Below are positions 25,453 to 40,400 of a stretch of 64,000 bases of DNA, piece after piece (positions within the stretch are counted from its first letter, which is position 1; every line of letters starts with the position of its first letter). The translations under genes were made by a program, and so were the position numbers. The DNA is from Pachyseris speciosa (taxonomy: Eukaryota > Cnidaria > Anthozoa > Scleractinia > Pachyseridae). Under the pieces are notes generated by a model. The model was not told the DNA's origin. It worked only from the letters and a program-made list of their open reading frames with translations, and did not search any database. The DNA is taken from assembly GCA_016490735.1 (NCBI GenBank), contig JAEMWC010000033.1, positions 1,075,001-1,139,000 of the forward strand. Reading direction: 5' to 3'.

Positions 25453-28400
25453 GTCAGTTAGTCAGTCAGTCAGTCAGCCACGTATTATTTATACACTCAA
25501 AAACTGCTACGTAAAGAATTAACTTTAAAGGATTTTATAGTCAGTCTCGAGACATGCCAAGTCCTGCAATAACGGCTAGTTAAAGAAAGTAGCCTGAAAG
25601 ATAAATTGTTCAATGCATGGAGTAGTTGTTTTTCTCCACTTTTTATTGCTAATGCGTATATGTGGAAACTGTAATTGTACGGCCGCAGTGTAAATAGTGT
25701 AAGTACCGTATTGTAAGTTGTGTAAGGATCGTATTGTAAGTAGTGTAAATACCGTATTATATAATTAGTGTAAGTACCGTATTGTGAATAGCTTAAATAC
25801 ATTGTTTTAAGTAGTCCAGGTACCTAATTGTCAATAATGAAAGTACAGTCGTGTAAGTAACTTAAGTAATTGTAAGTAGTGCTCTTTGTGTTATTCTTAA
25901 ATCACAACAATACTAATAGCCAGAAACGTTTTGTATGAAGCTGTTTTTTAGCCACCTACAGGTCGACAGCAAGTGGGGTGGAGTCGTATAACTGAGCTCA
26001 GGCATTGTATGGCTGAAACTAAAGCTGCTGATTTATACCAAACTTTTAAAAGATTCTCTTGGTAATGGTTCGTCTTAGCTGCGTGCCTACAGTTTTATTA
26101 GATGTTGTTATCTTTATTTGCGAGAAAGGTAAATTATTCGTATTTTTATACAGAGTTGAGCTTTGATTTCCTTTACTACTCAATACATTGTAACACTGTG
26201 CCACATGGTCATGGTGCACTCTAATATTCGTCGTACGTACTCAACAGATATCCCGCATTAGTATATACCACATGTACACAAGTGAATAGTGCTTTTCGCG
26301 CGCTCTGATTGGTTAACTCGGAGGTGAATAGAAAGTACAGTCGAACCTCGATTATCCGGACCTCGATTATCCGGATTTTTCGATTATCCGGAGTTGCTTA
26401 GCTGGTCCCAGTTTTTCATGAATATTAATTAGCTATTTTAAGATCTGCAGCAAAACTTTTTCCCTTCAAATTAAATAATGAAACTCCGGTTCAAACTGAA
26501 TTTGTTTCGCTTAAAAACACAAATCTGTACGCGTTTTGAGCTCACGCGCGCCGTACTACGGCAATGCATTTCACTGAGCTCTGATTTGCTCAGGTGTTCT
26601 ATGTTTCTAAGTGAAATTTCACGCTCTAATAGTTCAGTCATTCAGTTTTAGTTTTGGCTCATTAATATTCATTTTTTCGACTATCCGGACTCTCGATTAT
26701 CCGGACTGTTCAGCTCAGTCCCAACGAGTCCAGATAATCGAGGTTCGACTGTACTATTCACCTTCGAGCAGCCGGCGCGCGAGATTTTACAATTTCCGAT
26801 CGCTTGTCGGTATATTGTCACACATAAAGTAATCTTTTGGTCCGCTAATTATTCAGCTTGTCTGGTATATACTAAAACAATCATTCACCTCAGTGTCGGT
26901 GAAAGTGGTGGATATTCGCCTCCACTTCGGTGAATATTAAAATTATTATCCAACTCTGTTAGACCAGTACTGTACAAAAAACTCACGAGACGAGTACAAA
27001 TATTCCGCGATATTGTACATTTGGATATTTGTACTGTAGAAAACCGGTTTTACAAGTTTTTTCACCGCGCGCGCCAAGCAAAACCTGTCACACTTTCCCG
27101 AAAAAAGTTTTTCTTTCTATAAATTGTTGGTTTGCAGTACAAGTTTGATAGTAAATCTCGTATTAGATGTTTTGGCGTGTAGTATTGCGGAGCATTTCTA
27201 CCCTTTGTTTGTATTTTGACTCGCCCTAAGGGCTCGTCAAAATACAGTGCAACTCGTAAAAAATATTAGGGAGTTTAACCAACGACTACGACAACGGCAA
27301 CGACAACGTCACAAAACAATAGTTTTTATATCGCGTCATTTCCAAGTGTTCCTGTAGCAAGCTCAACTTAGGGACGCACTAGTTTTGCTAAAGAGACAGA
27401 AAAGTCTGACACGTGTTTGGACTAAAATTGGCCACTGAAGTGACGATTTTATTTCTACTAAAATCAAAGGTTACGTCACGCAGCTACAAAAACCTAAATG
27501 CGTGGCGTAACCCTAGCAACGATTTAAACAGAGTGACGTCTCTTCAGCAAAGGTGGGGGTAAAATAACCGCCACCGAGCGAAGATCAAACTAGGTATGAT
27601 GGTGGCTGGAGAGCGGGGACTAGGGGAGGGAAAAATTCCAAAAAGGAGAAGTGCTTTCGATGGTTGCAAAGGCGAAGAGGGCGAATTGGGTGCCCACTTG
27701 TGTATTTAAGCATAACCAGTGACGTAGCGTACTGTAATTAATCCTTCCCAGAGCGCGCCTGCGCTCCACTCACCACCGTTGTTGATTTATATAGGCCATG
27801 ACGCGATATAAAAATTCCAAAATACAGTGCAACTCGTGAAAATATTAGGGAGTTTAACCAACGACTACGGCAACGGCAACGACAACGTCACAAAATAATA
27901 GGTTTAACGAGCAAGGACAATGGCTTTGCACGTGCGTTAGGAAATTTGATAAATTTCGTTACCGTACTCTTCAAACAACAACATGAAAGGACCAAATTCA
28001 AGTTTTGTGGAGGACGTGAACACACGCGCGACGGCGAAACTTTCATTCTTTTTCTTTTCTTTCACGCCGATCATACCAATTCAGTTCATGGATGGTTTGT
28101 TCATATTTTACCAGTTGAACGTGCTGGAATACCCATAAATTAGCTACAATCCTATGATAAACAATTTTCAATGACGTTTGCGTTGGCGTTGCCGTAGTCT
28201 TTGCTTAAACTCCCTAATACTCCGCGATACTACACGCCAAAACATCTAATAAGATATATTTATTAGTTAACAGATTGTGACAATGTCCAAATATGGTTAT
28301 AGCGCGCTTTAATATTCGTCGTGCGTACTCAACAGATATCCTGCGATATACGTAATTCTGTGTTTTCGGGGAGAAAAATGGCGACTTTTCCATCTTTTTT

Positions 28401-31400
28401 GCAATAAAAGCAGAAACTTTTGCTTTATCATTAATGTGTTGAATAATAAAACAATTATCCTGCTAAATCTTGCGGATTGTCGCCTGATTTTAGCCAACCC
28501 GGACTACGGCCTCGTCGGCTAAGTATCAGGCGATATTCCACGCAATTTCGCGGGATAATTGTAAAATATAAGTAATTTCTAATTTGCCTTTCTGAAATAA
28601 ACACAGTAAACTGTGCTTTCTTATTAGTGTCTTGAATACAAAAAAAAATTATCCTCTTCTAGCTTGCGGATTTTAATCCCTGATTTTGGCCAACTTAGGC
28701 GATATTCCATACGATTTGGCAAGATATTTTTTAAGCAATATTAACTATTCCACTTACGTTGCAATACTTTTTGACATCATCTTGGCTGATCTTTTCACCT
28801 CTCCTTTTGTCTTCAGCAAAGCCCTCTTCATACTGTCGCAACTCCTGTGCATACGGACAACCATCGCTGCGAATCACATGGTGAAGAGAGACCGACCTTA
28901 TTTTCTCATTGGAAATCTTTAGCTCATCATCACTCCTCGTGGTTCTCGCTGGCTTTAGCTTGTTGGGGATTGGGAATTCCTTTTGTTCGAGTTGATCACT
29001 GTAAACTCGTAGAATCTTCAAACTTGGAATCCTCATCAGATACTCTGAAAAGAAAGATTGATTATCAGTAACAATCACGTGCATTTTCTGGAGCCCAGAG
29101 CCTCTTGCAACATAGAAGAGCACTAGGGTCTAGAATGTCTCGTGCTCAGAGTAATATTCTCATAGTGCATAGGCGCTAAAAATAGTCCATAGAGAAATAG
29201 CATTTGGTATTAATATGGCCGAACAAATTGAAGATATTGGGACCTCAGATGATGTTGTAAACAAAGCTTTCATTTTTGACACTCACTTGGACGAGACTTG
29301 CGAACACGTTTCGACTTTAACTCGCGATCAAGTCTTCCAAGAATGCTGAACGTCAACAGTCTCACGCCATATTTTAGTTAAAAAAAAACGTAACGGAAAA
29401 CGCATGCGCGAGCCAATGTTTTGTACACCTTCCGGGATGACGATGTGATCGAGTTCCCGCGCTCCTATCTTCGAGGAATAATCATGCTTCCTTGGAAAAG
29501 GGACTAATGGCAGTCGGCCTCAATTGTCCTTTGGAGATACGAAGCGCAAACACTCGGTCAAATCAGCTCTTGATTTTCTTTACGGTCACCAATTTACCTT
29601 ATCCACTAAGTCGAGAAGACCAAACAATAGCACATCAACCTGAAATCCGAAACCTGTCGCCTTGCAGAAATCCATTGAAAGTTATTGTAGTCTTATATTG
29701 TGCTTGATGGCATCCAACGAAACACTTAAACAGTATTTAAAGGGGTTGCGTCATGGCGATTTTTACGTCTTGGGGTCAAATTGAAATCAAGTACACCCAT
29801 CACGGTAACTTCCCTCGCACCCAAAACACTCCTAGAGCACCGAAAGAAAGATACCAAAATCGACACACCGTACTGTATTGTCTATTCTAGAAAAAAAGAG
29901 ATTGACCTGTTTAGGATACCTTAGATGTAAAACTTTAAGTCGAAGGAAGTTTTAGGGGACAGAATCTAACATTCTGAATTTCGAAGCTGATGTTGACTTT
30001 CTAAAATGCCATTTTTGCTCTCTTAAATAACCTCGTATTTGCCTCTCCGAAAAGCGCGGGAGTTCCTTTTCAAGTGATAAAAACGTTTGAACGTCACTTT
30101 TCATCGCAATGCAAATTCAGACTGGATTTCTGTGGTGGTTAGTGGAACAGATGTTTCACCGAAACAAACTGTCTGGTGTCCTTTTGTTATTCGTTCTTTG
30201 GGTTTTCAAAGATCTTTTAGTTTGCCCAACATAAGTAAAATAATATTCTGCAAGCTTGTTCTTAATCACCGGGGCGGAATTCGGCGTCAAGGCAGCATTG
30301 GAATGGGTTTTGGGGAGAACGCGATTGCTGTCGGACATGAGGCGAATAAAAGCCACAAAATTTCCTTACGTATGAATTCGGTGTGCCACGAAAAGACTCT
30401 TTCAAACAAAGGTTTAATTTTAGTGGTGTAGAAGACGAAGTGGTAACTGCATCCGTGGAACTTAAAATAAAAATTTCTTAACGACTAATTTGTAGGCGGG
30501 AGGGAAATGCGGAGTTGTTGATTTTAGGTTTATCTTTTTAATATTTCTGTTTTCGTTTTTTCTTTTTTTAACTTGAATTCTTGGCAGCCGTCAAGGATGA
30601 TTATTTACACAAAACTAGGGCTTAATTTACATTGTCAAGCTGACTTTCTTAATAATTATGCTAGAGAGGAGTCATAAAAAGGGTCATGCTTTTTAGGCAT
30701 AGATACAGGTTGAATAAATTTTGTTATTTAAGAAAACTTATTGTCTGTTTTGTGTCTTTTCCCCCCAGAATTTTGTAATTTTACTCGATCTATGCCAACA
30801 AACCAAAATCCTAGCTATCATGCGATAGAAATCTCGAGCTCATGATCTAATTGTTAAATATTTGGTCGGTAAAAATTCGTTAAGACATCACACCAGCCCT
30901 GTGTAAAATAATATACTTATATAAAACATGCTAGTGGTATAACCAAAAAAGCCCTCAAAGCACCCTTTCAGAACGCCAGACGCCTTTTTTGGCGCTTTTA
31001 CGTTTCCATCAAGTTAATCAACCCAAATTTTAATTAACGCCATCCCCATTGTGTTACATTTGTTCTCCAAGGTACAAGTTACACTGTTCTCAATCCATGT
31101 TTGTATTTACTTTTTTGGCTGCTCATTCAAATGGATTGTGACTCTCGCTAGCCGTTCAAAGTTTAATGCTTATATAGACGAACACATCCCGCGTGAACGC
31201 CTCTAGGCGTCCTGTTTGAGTAATGATTTGAGCTGAAATAGTATAATATCTGTATTTTGGCTTGCTAACCGGTACTATTTGCCCTCAAGTGATCGCCTTG
31301 AACAGAGGCGAAGCATGTATACCAATACAGCATGCGTTTGTTCAAATACGTTTGACACCCGCGTATATTCTAAAGTAGATGTCGGATGATTGTAGTGAAA

Positions 31401-34400
31401 TTCATATTTTTGGCTGGCTATTTATTGAGTCCGTTTTATCTTATTGCTCTGGATACTGTTCTAAAAACATCTGCTCAGGAGTTATAAATACATAGTAGTG
31501 AGTAAACCATGACAGGTTATTACGCTTGAAATGCGTTAACGGGTTCAACGCCGATTACTTTTTTTGTCGGTGCATCATCAATTTAGAAACAAAGCGCGTT
31601 TTTCCTCTCTGCTGGGTGACTCAATTATCGCCCTTTGATGAAAGAAAGCCTTTGTCCCAAGTTTGCATCAAGAGGTATCCAGATGCGAAGTGTTTGATGC
31701 ATTTCATTCGCATCATAGTTAATAGAAGGAAATAGTTATGAATCCCGGCCATGACAGTGCACATCTTTTGTTTTGCACTCGTATAATATGCATAAATTAC
31801 AAAAAAGTCATAATCGCAATGTTTCTATTGGTTAGTTGCATGAACACGCGTAACCACCTATTGCTATTTGTGCATGGTCACCCCCCAAAATAGCGAACAA
31901 AAACATATAACAACGAACTTTCCTAGGTTTCATAACCATTTCCTTTCAATAAACTATCTATCTATCCCTCTATTAATTATGTTCGCATGAACTAATTAAC
32001 CGCGCAATTTTTACACCCACAAAAGGAAGTAAGTGGTGACTGGCTACCTTGATTCTCAAAACAGGTATGTACATGTACACTATGCGATATCTATTACCTT
32101 ATCTCAGTTATAAAAAAGATCGACACGAGAAAAGAAAACCTAAGAAAAGCAATCAAGAGCCCAAAAGTTCAAAGTTAAATCGGTTGTTATATTCCGAAGT
32201 CAAACAAACCCATGCAACTGTCATAACAGGCAAACATTTTCAGACACGCTGACATACAAGTTCGTCAAGAAGGTGGCTAAGAAGACATTGAGAAAACAAA
32301 TATTCATAAAAACTGGCGCATATTCTAATATTTAAAGCAAAAATTGATTCAAACATCGTCAACCTAATCAACAGCACATCAAGTAAACACTGAATTGCCT
32401 GTCGAGGAAAATAATTTTCAGAGAAGAGCCAAGATGGCAGACGACTTGAATTCTCGCAGCCTGTTTGTAACCATCCTGGAAGCCTCATCGCTTGTAATCC
32501 TGAACATTTTGTCCCTAACAGGAAATGCATTGGTTTGCATTTCCATCTATAAGAACAATCGACTGCGCACATCAACCAACTTATACATCATTGCTCTGGC
32601 TGTGAGCGATTTACTCTCGGCCACATTTGTAATGCCTCTTGCCGTTGGTGTACTCATAACGAGCGAATGGAATTTAGGCGGAATGGTTTGCCAACTTCAT
32701 GCCTTCTTCAGTTTGTTTGTTATCTATGTATCACCCGTAACTATGGGTCTGACAGCAGTTAACCGCTACGTGAGGATGTGCAAGTCAGCCCAGCAGTATC
32801 GAAGATTGTTTTCAGCGAGGAAGTCCCACAGCATGCTCGCGATTGTGTGGGCGTTTATTGCTTGTTACACCGTTGTCCCACGGTTTGTAACCATCCTGGA
32901 AGCCTCATCGCTTGTAATCCTGAACATTTTGTCCCTAACAGGAAATGCATTGGTTTGCATTTCCATCTATAAGAACAATCGACTGCGCACATCAACCAAC
33001 TTATACATCATTGCTCTGGCTGTGAGCGATTTACTCTCGGCCACATTTGTAATGCCTCTTGCCGTTGGTGTACTCATAACGAGCGAATGGAATTTCGGCG
33101 GAATGGTTTGCCAACTTCATGCCTTCTTCAGTTTGTTTGTTATCTATGTATCACCCGTAACTATGGGTCTGACAGCAGTTAACCGCTACGTGAGGATCTG
33201 CAAGTCAGCCCAGCAGTATCGAAGATTGTTTTCAGCGAGGAAGTCCCACACCATGCTCGCGATTGTGTGGGCGTTTATTGCTTGTTACACCGTTGTCCCA
33301 CGGTTGGCGGGTCTTCAGGAATACGGGTTCAACCCAGGCTATGCCCAATGCTCTATTGTCCACCTCAGCGAGTGGCAAAATGATTCATTACGGCATCGTC
33401 CTCACTCTTCTCTTTTTAACACCGCTGATAACAACCGTCATCAGCTATTTCAAAGTTTCAAAGATGATCCGACAGCACAACGCAGATGTGTCGGCCACGA
33501 TCTATAGTCGCGACAGAAACACGGGTATTAGCAGACATGAAATCAAAGTCAGCAAATCTCTCTTCGCTGTTGTGTTTGCGTTTATGATATGCTGGATTCC
33601 CTTTTGGTCATCGTTGTTTTGAAGCGTTTTTATCTCGTTCCGAAGATGCCGAGAAACGTTGAACTTCTCTGCATGTTTTTTCTCTATTTATCAAATGCAA
33701 TTAACCCGTTCATATATGCTGGAATGAATCCTTTATTCAGAAAAGAATTCAGAAAAATGATCTTCGAGCTTGGAAGACGTAAAGTTCAAGTTGTATCTGG
33801 AAGCAGAGACACCAATACCAACCAGGCCAACGTCCCCGGCAATGATTCTGACGTGAATCAAGTAAAACAAACAGAAAGACTTTGAAAGCACAACGTGTCA
33901 ATGGTTGTTCAATTTATTCAGTAACCTTGATGTTAGCGAACGAAATAATAACTGAATCCGCTTTCCGCTGACTGACAGAAGATAACTTATGAGATATAAC
34001 TGTTTCTTAGGTATCTTTGCACAACGAAAACGCGGTAGTGATCGAATGTCCTCAATATATAGTCCTCAATATATAGTCAAAAATCAAGGTTCATATTAAT
34101 TGTTTAACCGACAGCTATGCAAAATGAGTACATGCATAGTATTATCAGCTCATAATGAGTGAACTCTCGAATATGTCGTTAAGCACAACTAAGAGGATTG
34201 ACGGGACTAAGAAATCAATCTTTGGAGGAAGGGGCGGCGTATGGTGAGACGGTAAGACCACGATTGTTTGCGAGCCGGACGATTTGTTAGGACTGTTGGA
34301 TTTTTAAAGAAATTGAGACAGCGAGACGGCTTTGACGAAAATTCGTGATTGAGCGGAGCCCTTTAATTCGACTAAAATTTTCAAAGAAATTTATTGGTCA

Positions 34401-37400
34401 CCTTGGAAGTAAAAACAACTCATGGTCGAGGAGCAAAGCACAAGATAGGTTTGTCCCCACTTTCCTGTATTAGACACACATTTACACAAACATGCAGGAA
34501 AAAAATAAGAGGGGGATGTATGAATACGGACTGATAGCTGTCAACCTCAGAGAAGCAATGTTGTCTTCAAGACCCTTCCTAGATAGCTTCAATTGCGTTT
34601 TTGAAGGAATGTAATCGGTTCTCATTCGAAACACCTGAAATATGCACAATAATTATGCACGTTTACTTTGTAGAAGATAGAGTGAAGACGTCTGGCTTGT
34701 GCATCCAACTCTAAGTCGTTTGCCCTTACGAGTCAGCAACCAATAGGTAAAACGAAACATAACTCGGCCACTACTGAAGAAATCTCTTTCTAATTCTTGG
34801 TCACTGTGTCTTCGAAACAGTGCCAAGCTCTAATGTTCTCGGTTCTGAGTTCTATTCCAACAGATTTTGGAGAAAATTAGTTTTCAAGTGGTCGTTTCAT
34901 GGACTAGCCTATTTACATCCAAATCGTGGCGGTGGATCTATTTATGCGGGAACTTAATGTGCATAAAAAAAGCGAATAACGTGAACATATAAACTGTATC
35001 GAAGACGCGTTTTTTATTCTTTCTTTTTTGGGGAACAGTGTATGTGAGCGTGTGGTTCAGAATATTTTGTCCTTATTCGGAGCCTGTCGTCACTGATATT
35101 TCTGCATACCTTTCTCCCGCTGGATATGAAGGAAATACACCTACCTGTGACGACATCTACAGATTTGTTGGAAGGACCACAATACAGGACTTGGGGTGGT
35201 GCTTTGTAAGCTCCTTCGACCTCGGTTGCTCCAGTGTCCTTTTCCCAAACCTTGTACGATTTCAATCTTTTATTTCTTTCTGCGAACCAGTAAGCGATGT
35301 GTACCCCCGTGATAGTTTTACCAGTACCTGGGTGAATACAATTATGTTTTATTAGTATATCCACGGTACTTGACGAAGGTGCCATTTTGACTTAACGTAT
35401 TCACCCCACATGTCGAGTCATCCCCACACTCTGAGGCTAGGAAAAAACAGAGAAACAAGCAAAAAACAAAAACACAAAGCAGGAAGCAGGCTACTGAGTT
35501 CTATTGGTAGGACAGTGGATGCTGCTGATACAAAGTTGAATATGGGCGCCCCAATAATTATTTGAAGTTATGGGTTGAATAAGTATTTTACACACACAAG
35601 GGTACTGCTGTGGGTCCAAAACCTGTCTTGGAAGAATCATTCTACCAAAGCCCAGATGTATGGAGAAATTCCACCGATCTCCATGATCGTGAGCGTGGCA
35701 AAGAGGAGAGCTCGCTTTGCAGGGTTCTTCTTCAAAGCCAAAGATAAGATCATTTCTGATATTCTTCTCTGAAGGCTACTGTGCCCAAATGGAGGAAGTA
35801 GAACCAATACTCATCCCGATACAATCGCAAGAGATACCGCACTCTTCTTTGGTGAAATGCAGTGGCAAATTGAGTGGCATTGATTTACAGTCTAGCGATG
35901 ATGATGATGAAAATGATGAAATCTACAACTATACACTGGACATCAGTGCTTCGCCTAATCTTTGGGAAGCTCTGAAATAGCTTTCCTGTCACCGAGCGAT
36001 GAAAAATATCATCATGAGTCATTTTATGGCTTGAATCAGGTTTAATTTAGATCGCATGAGCGTTTGGACTTACCAGGAGGGCCCTGGATCAGTTGTAAAT
36101 GGCTTGGTGAGCGCTTCCCTCACGGCGCTTCTTTTTGATACTTGTTTCAACTGTTTAAAATGGTGTTGCACCAAGGACAAGTTGGTGGGAAAGTCGAAGC
36201 CGAAATTCCCTTGGATAAAATTATTAGAAAAAATTTACATTTTTGGGTCAAATGAGGCGTTCAAATAATGTTACTGGTGCATTTGCGTTAACACGCTACT
36301 GCAGGTATTCCCAAGACGTACGACCTAAATCCGCCATAACGTCTTCAAACTTCCTTGTCCTCTTTCAAATTAGTTTTATTTTTTTTTCTTTAATAAAAAT
36401 GAACATACCAAACTAACAAGCATTTCAGAATTTTTCGAGCATTTGAAAGTCAAGAGCACAAGCTAAAATAGAACACGATACCCAACAATAAGACGATTAC
36501 AAAAAAAAAAAAAAAAAATAAAGGCCTTGCGTATGGTGGAAGTGCACTTAAGAAACCTGATAAGCTTGTTTACTAGCATGCACTCCCCTCCAAACAGACC
36601 AGTTGGCTATTTCACAAGCTTGATAGAAGTTTTAAGAGAATCCAATTGTTCTTTTTGTTTTATTACAAAATTTTCATGGAAAGTGAATGGAGATCAGTTG
36701 CCAAAGCATTTTCGTATTTAGGTTTGAGGAATCTTAATACATGTATAGTAAAGAAAACCAAACAAAACAAATGCAAACACTATACCTTTCGTCGTTTCTT
36801 GTCCTTTACAAATAGCATGAACGAGTTCAGACGAGTCTTTCAGTCTTTTGCATAGAGCTGCATACATTCGCCTAGATGGAAAATATTATTAAATATTATT
36901 GTTAGCTATGACAGCCGCAAATGTATTAAGTTTTCGAAATATCTCATTTATATATGGATTTATAAGTACATTTATTCATTATTAACTATTCATTTACCCT
37001 ACTCGTTTATTGAAATAAATAATTTACATTTGCGGCTGTCATACCGAACCTGAAACGGTATGCTCAACTTGAAAGATACACTGAGATACCATGATTTTTT
37101 TAGCATTTTCCCTAGAAAAAAGCACACCCTTTTCAGTTATGTTCGAAGATGTTTACGTTGAAAACAAAGAAAGTGAATTAATGTCTGCAGTATCCGCCCT
37201 CTGCACACAAGAAAGACCCCCAGCGCCCTGTATCACGTGAAGTGTTGTATGGAGCACTTTCTATCAATATACTGGTTTGCAATATCCTGATTAAGGCTCT
37301 GTGCGAGCCAAAGTTTTGCTATACCGCACCTTTGAGGAAGTGTTCTATGAATAAGCTCTATTGTACTTTTGCGACTGCTTCCGTTGGAAGTCCTTCAGGG

Positions 37401-40400
37401 ACACTTGATGACGACTGATGCAGGTCCATTCTGATTTCAACCACTTTCATCTTTTTCATTTCTTTCGGACGGATCACTTCTTTAATAATGCAGTGGCCCA
37501 CCCAGAAATTACAAACGCGTTGGTTTTTACCCGCACAATCTTGAGCAATCTGGAAAATATTTGGCACCTGTTAATGCTAAACCTCTTTCCAAAGGCGAGA
37601 ATTAAGGCGCTGAGAATTTACTGAATCGCCATTTTAATCACCAATTTATGCCACTGAAGGTCAATAAGAGAAGAGATTATCACAGTTAAGACATTTGAAC
37701 CATATTTTGAGCAACAGGGCTGGGAAAGGTGAAAGCAATGCTCAGATAAAGTAAATTTCCCCACATCTACTTAACGCAACCGTCAAATCAGAACTAAGTA
37801 CAATGTACACTGACACAAGAAAACATCCCAATAAAGATAACTTAAAGACCTTTTAAAAATTTGGAAAGATTTTCACGAACCCTGGTACAACGAAGACTCT
37901 CTAAGTTTTTAAACCCGTTCATTCCCTTGAAATCTTGCAGTTTTGTTAATAAAGGATAGAACATTTTTACTTAAAGATATAAAGGTTATGGCAATAAAAA
38001 AGGATCATGACTTACCTTTGCCTGATCTGACTTCTCAATAGGCGATTGTGAATCTATGTTGGAATAAGGCATACGGACACACACAAGGTCTCCAGGGAAA
38101 AAATCTATTTGGCAACTAGTGCAGTAGCTCGAAGGAAGAGAAAATAAGCCAGTGACACTACCACCCTCCTCCTCCCACACTACATTAAGTTGTTCAATGA
38201 TGTACCCATCATTTTCTTTGACAGCTTCCGTCGCGGCTTCCATAGCGAGGACTGGCTTCCAAGCACTTATGTACTCGTCAATGGTTCCGTAATGTTCTCT
38301 TGACGCCTGGTGCCGCGCCGTGTGTGCAAACGACTCGCGTGGGTACCTTCGGTGCTCAATGCAGATATTGAGGTGAGGATTTACCTTGAACAACTGAATA
38401 TCAGGCTCCAGTATTCCTCGTATCATATGCGGGCAGAGTTGAACAGAAAAGAAATCGTATCGTCTCAGGCGACGACTCTTCTCGTAAAAATGGGCAACCG
38501 TTGCACTAGAAGAAGGAGGTGCTTTGTCGTCGTGATGAGGATGTTTGTAATGCTCACCACGGGCGTATCCATGCAATTTGGGCTGAGGGCGTTCCTCGGC
38601 TTTGTGTGAAGCAGAAGTGATGCTCAACTGGGCTTCCGTTTCCTTAATTACTGTTGTTAGCTTAACTTCGTCACTGGACCTGACGGCATCCAAAACCTGA
38701 AGCCAAACATCTGAAGGAATCTCCAGTACTTCTCCAATACCATCGTAACTTTCCTCGGTTGCATTGTCTCCTGCAATACAGTCTGTTTGGGCATCCGGCG
38801 CTATGTACTTCCTAAACTTCCATTTGAGAACAATGGAATTCTGTTCTTCCTTGGCTGCCTCTTCCTCTGCCAAGGCGACTGGATTAAGATGACTTAGGAG
38901 CAGTCGCTTCTGTCTCCCCGCGAGGTGATCGTCTTCTGGCTTGCAAATTTGAAGACATATTGAGTGGTGATCAATGGACTCAATGAAAACACGCGTTTCG
39001 TGGCATCGTTGCTGAAGCTTAGTTGCTAAGTGGATCTTCTTGCAATCCTTACCAAATTTTCTTGCATTGCCCTGCAGAAACGTTGAGCGGCGACAAATCT
39101 TTGTTAAGTCATCCTTCGACACATTTTCTTTGTATCGGCTATCGCGCAGTAAACCAAGAAGAAGTCGATGGACTGTGATGTCCATGTATCGCCTTATTGG
39201 GGAAGTGAACTGCGTATATGATCGCATGCCAAGCGAGTAGTGTTGGATTTTCTCGGAGGGCTGATCTCCTTCACAGACAAAATGCGACTCGGCCTGGATC
39301 CTTCTAAATTGTGACTGGGCTGCTGCAATTTGAGGGTGATTTCTCTCGTTGCAAATCAGTTGATAAACCCTGGAAATATCACACGACTTCACAGCCTGGC
39401 ATACTGCAGCCCAGACCCACCGCTGGATCTTGAACATAGTCTTCTGAGAATGCAGCAGGTCTAAGGCAGATGCATTGTTTGAGTAGTTTTGGAAGATCCT
39501 TGCAAACTGAAATGACAATCTTGCGTATTTGCCGTGCACTGCAATCCACTCAGCCAGTTTGTGATCTTTTGGGGGTAGCTGTACTCTCAAGGGCGCTAAT
39601 TCGGAGCACTTTTCTGACAGGAGTTTTGCGACTTCCTCGTTTGCTAAAATCATCATTTCTTCCACCAGCTCATGAGCTTCAACAGACTCTCCAATCTCCT
39701 CGTTTTGCCAGTGATCGAAAGCACCCTCTCCCAATCGACGATGTCTGCGTTTTTGGGAGAGATAACTTAATTGCCTGATCTTTTCCATAATTTCTACTGG
39801 TACCTCTGTGGTGCTTACAATCCCCTCCTTTATGATCAATTGTGCTGTATCATAGCTCAAGCGACAGCAGGATCTGACAATCGTGCGTTTTATAATTGGG
39901 CCTTCAGTGATTCTACCTTCCTTGTCAAGTGTGACAAAAACTGAAAGTGCAAGACGATCTTTGTCGGGAAGAAGACTGCAGTGACCTTCACTTAGCTCAC
40001 GAGGAAGCATTGGGACATTTTCATGACCTTCACCAGGGTAATACGATGTGCACCGCAAGAAAGCTTCTTGATCTAGTGACGACTTTGGTTTTACAAAGAA
40101 ACTGACATCTGCAATGTGGATCCCAACCAAGAAGGTGGATGATGAGGTTTCCTCTATTGTCAGGGCATCATCAAGATCCAACGATGTTGGAGGATCAATG
40201 GTAAAAGGTTTATTAACCGTTGTGCGATCAGAGTACTCGTTCTGAGGAATCGACCATTCTGGTGGAAATTTTCCTTGACATATTTCAAAGTGTCTTGCTT
40301 GAAAGCCCTTCTTATGCCCCGCTCGGCATATGCAATCTCCATGCTACTTTTTAAGTCTTCTCCTCGGCTCATTGCTCTTACACAATTCCTAAAGGATTGG

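Larger units (their letters stand above)
29528..37815. repeat. Segmental duplication, copy B (inside HELZ2)
   Basis: Collinear with 7832-17455. It contains four exons of the main HELZ2 gene in correct context, plus the broken GPCR. Compared with copy A it lacks the SINE and about 1 kb near 30690. A segment of about 125 bp at 36906-37042 is inverted relative to copy A. Confidence 0.9.

Noticed and set aside
38310..39778. Plus-strand ORFs over the RNB exon
   Set aside because: They are shadows of the minus-strand RNB coding frame.
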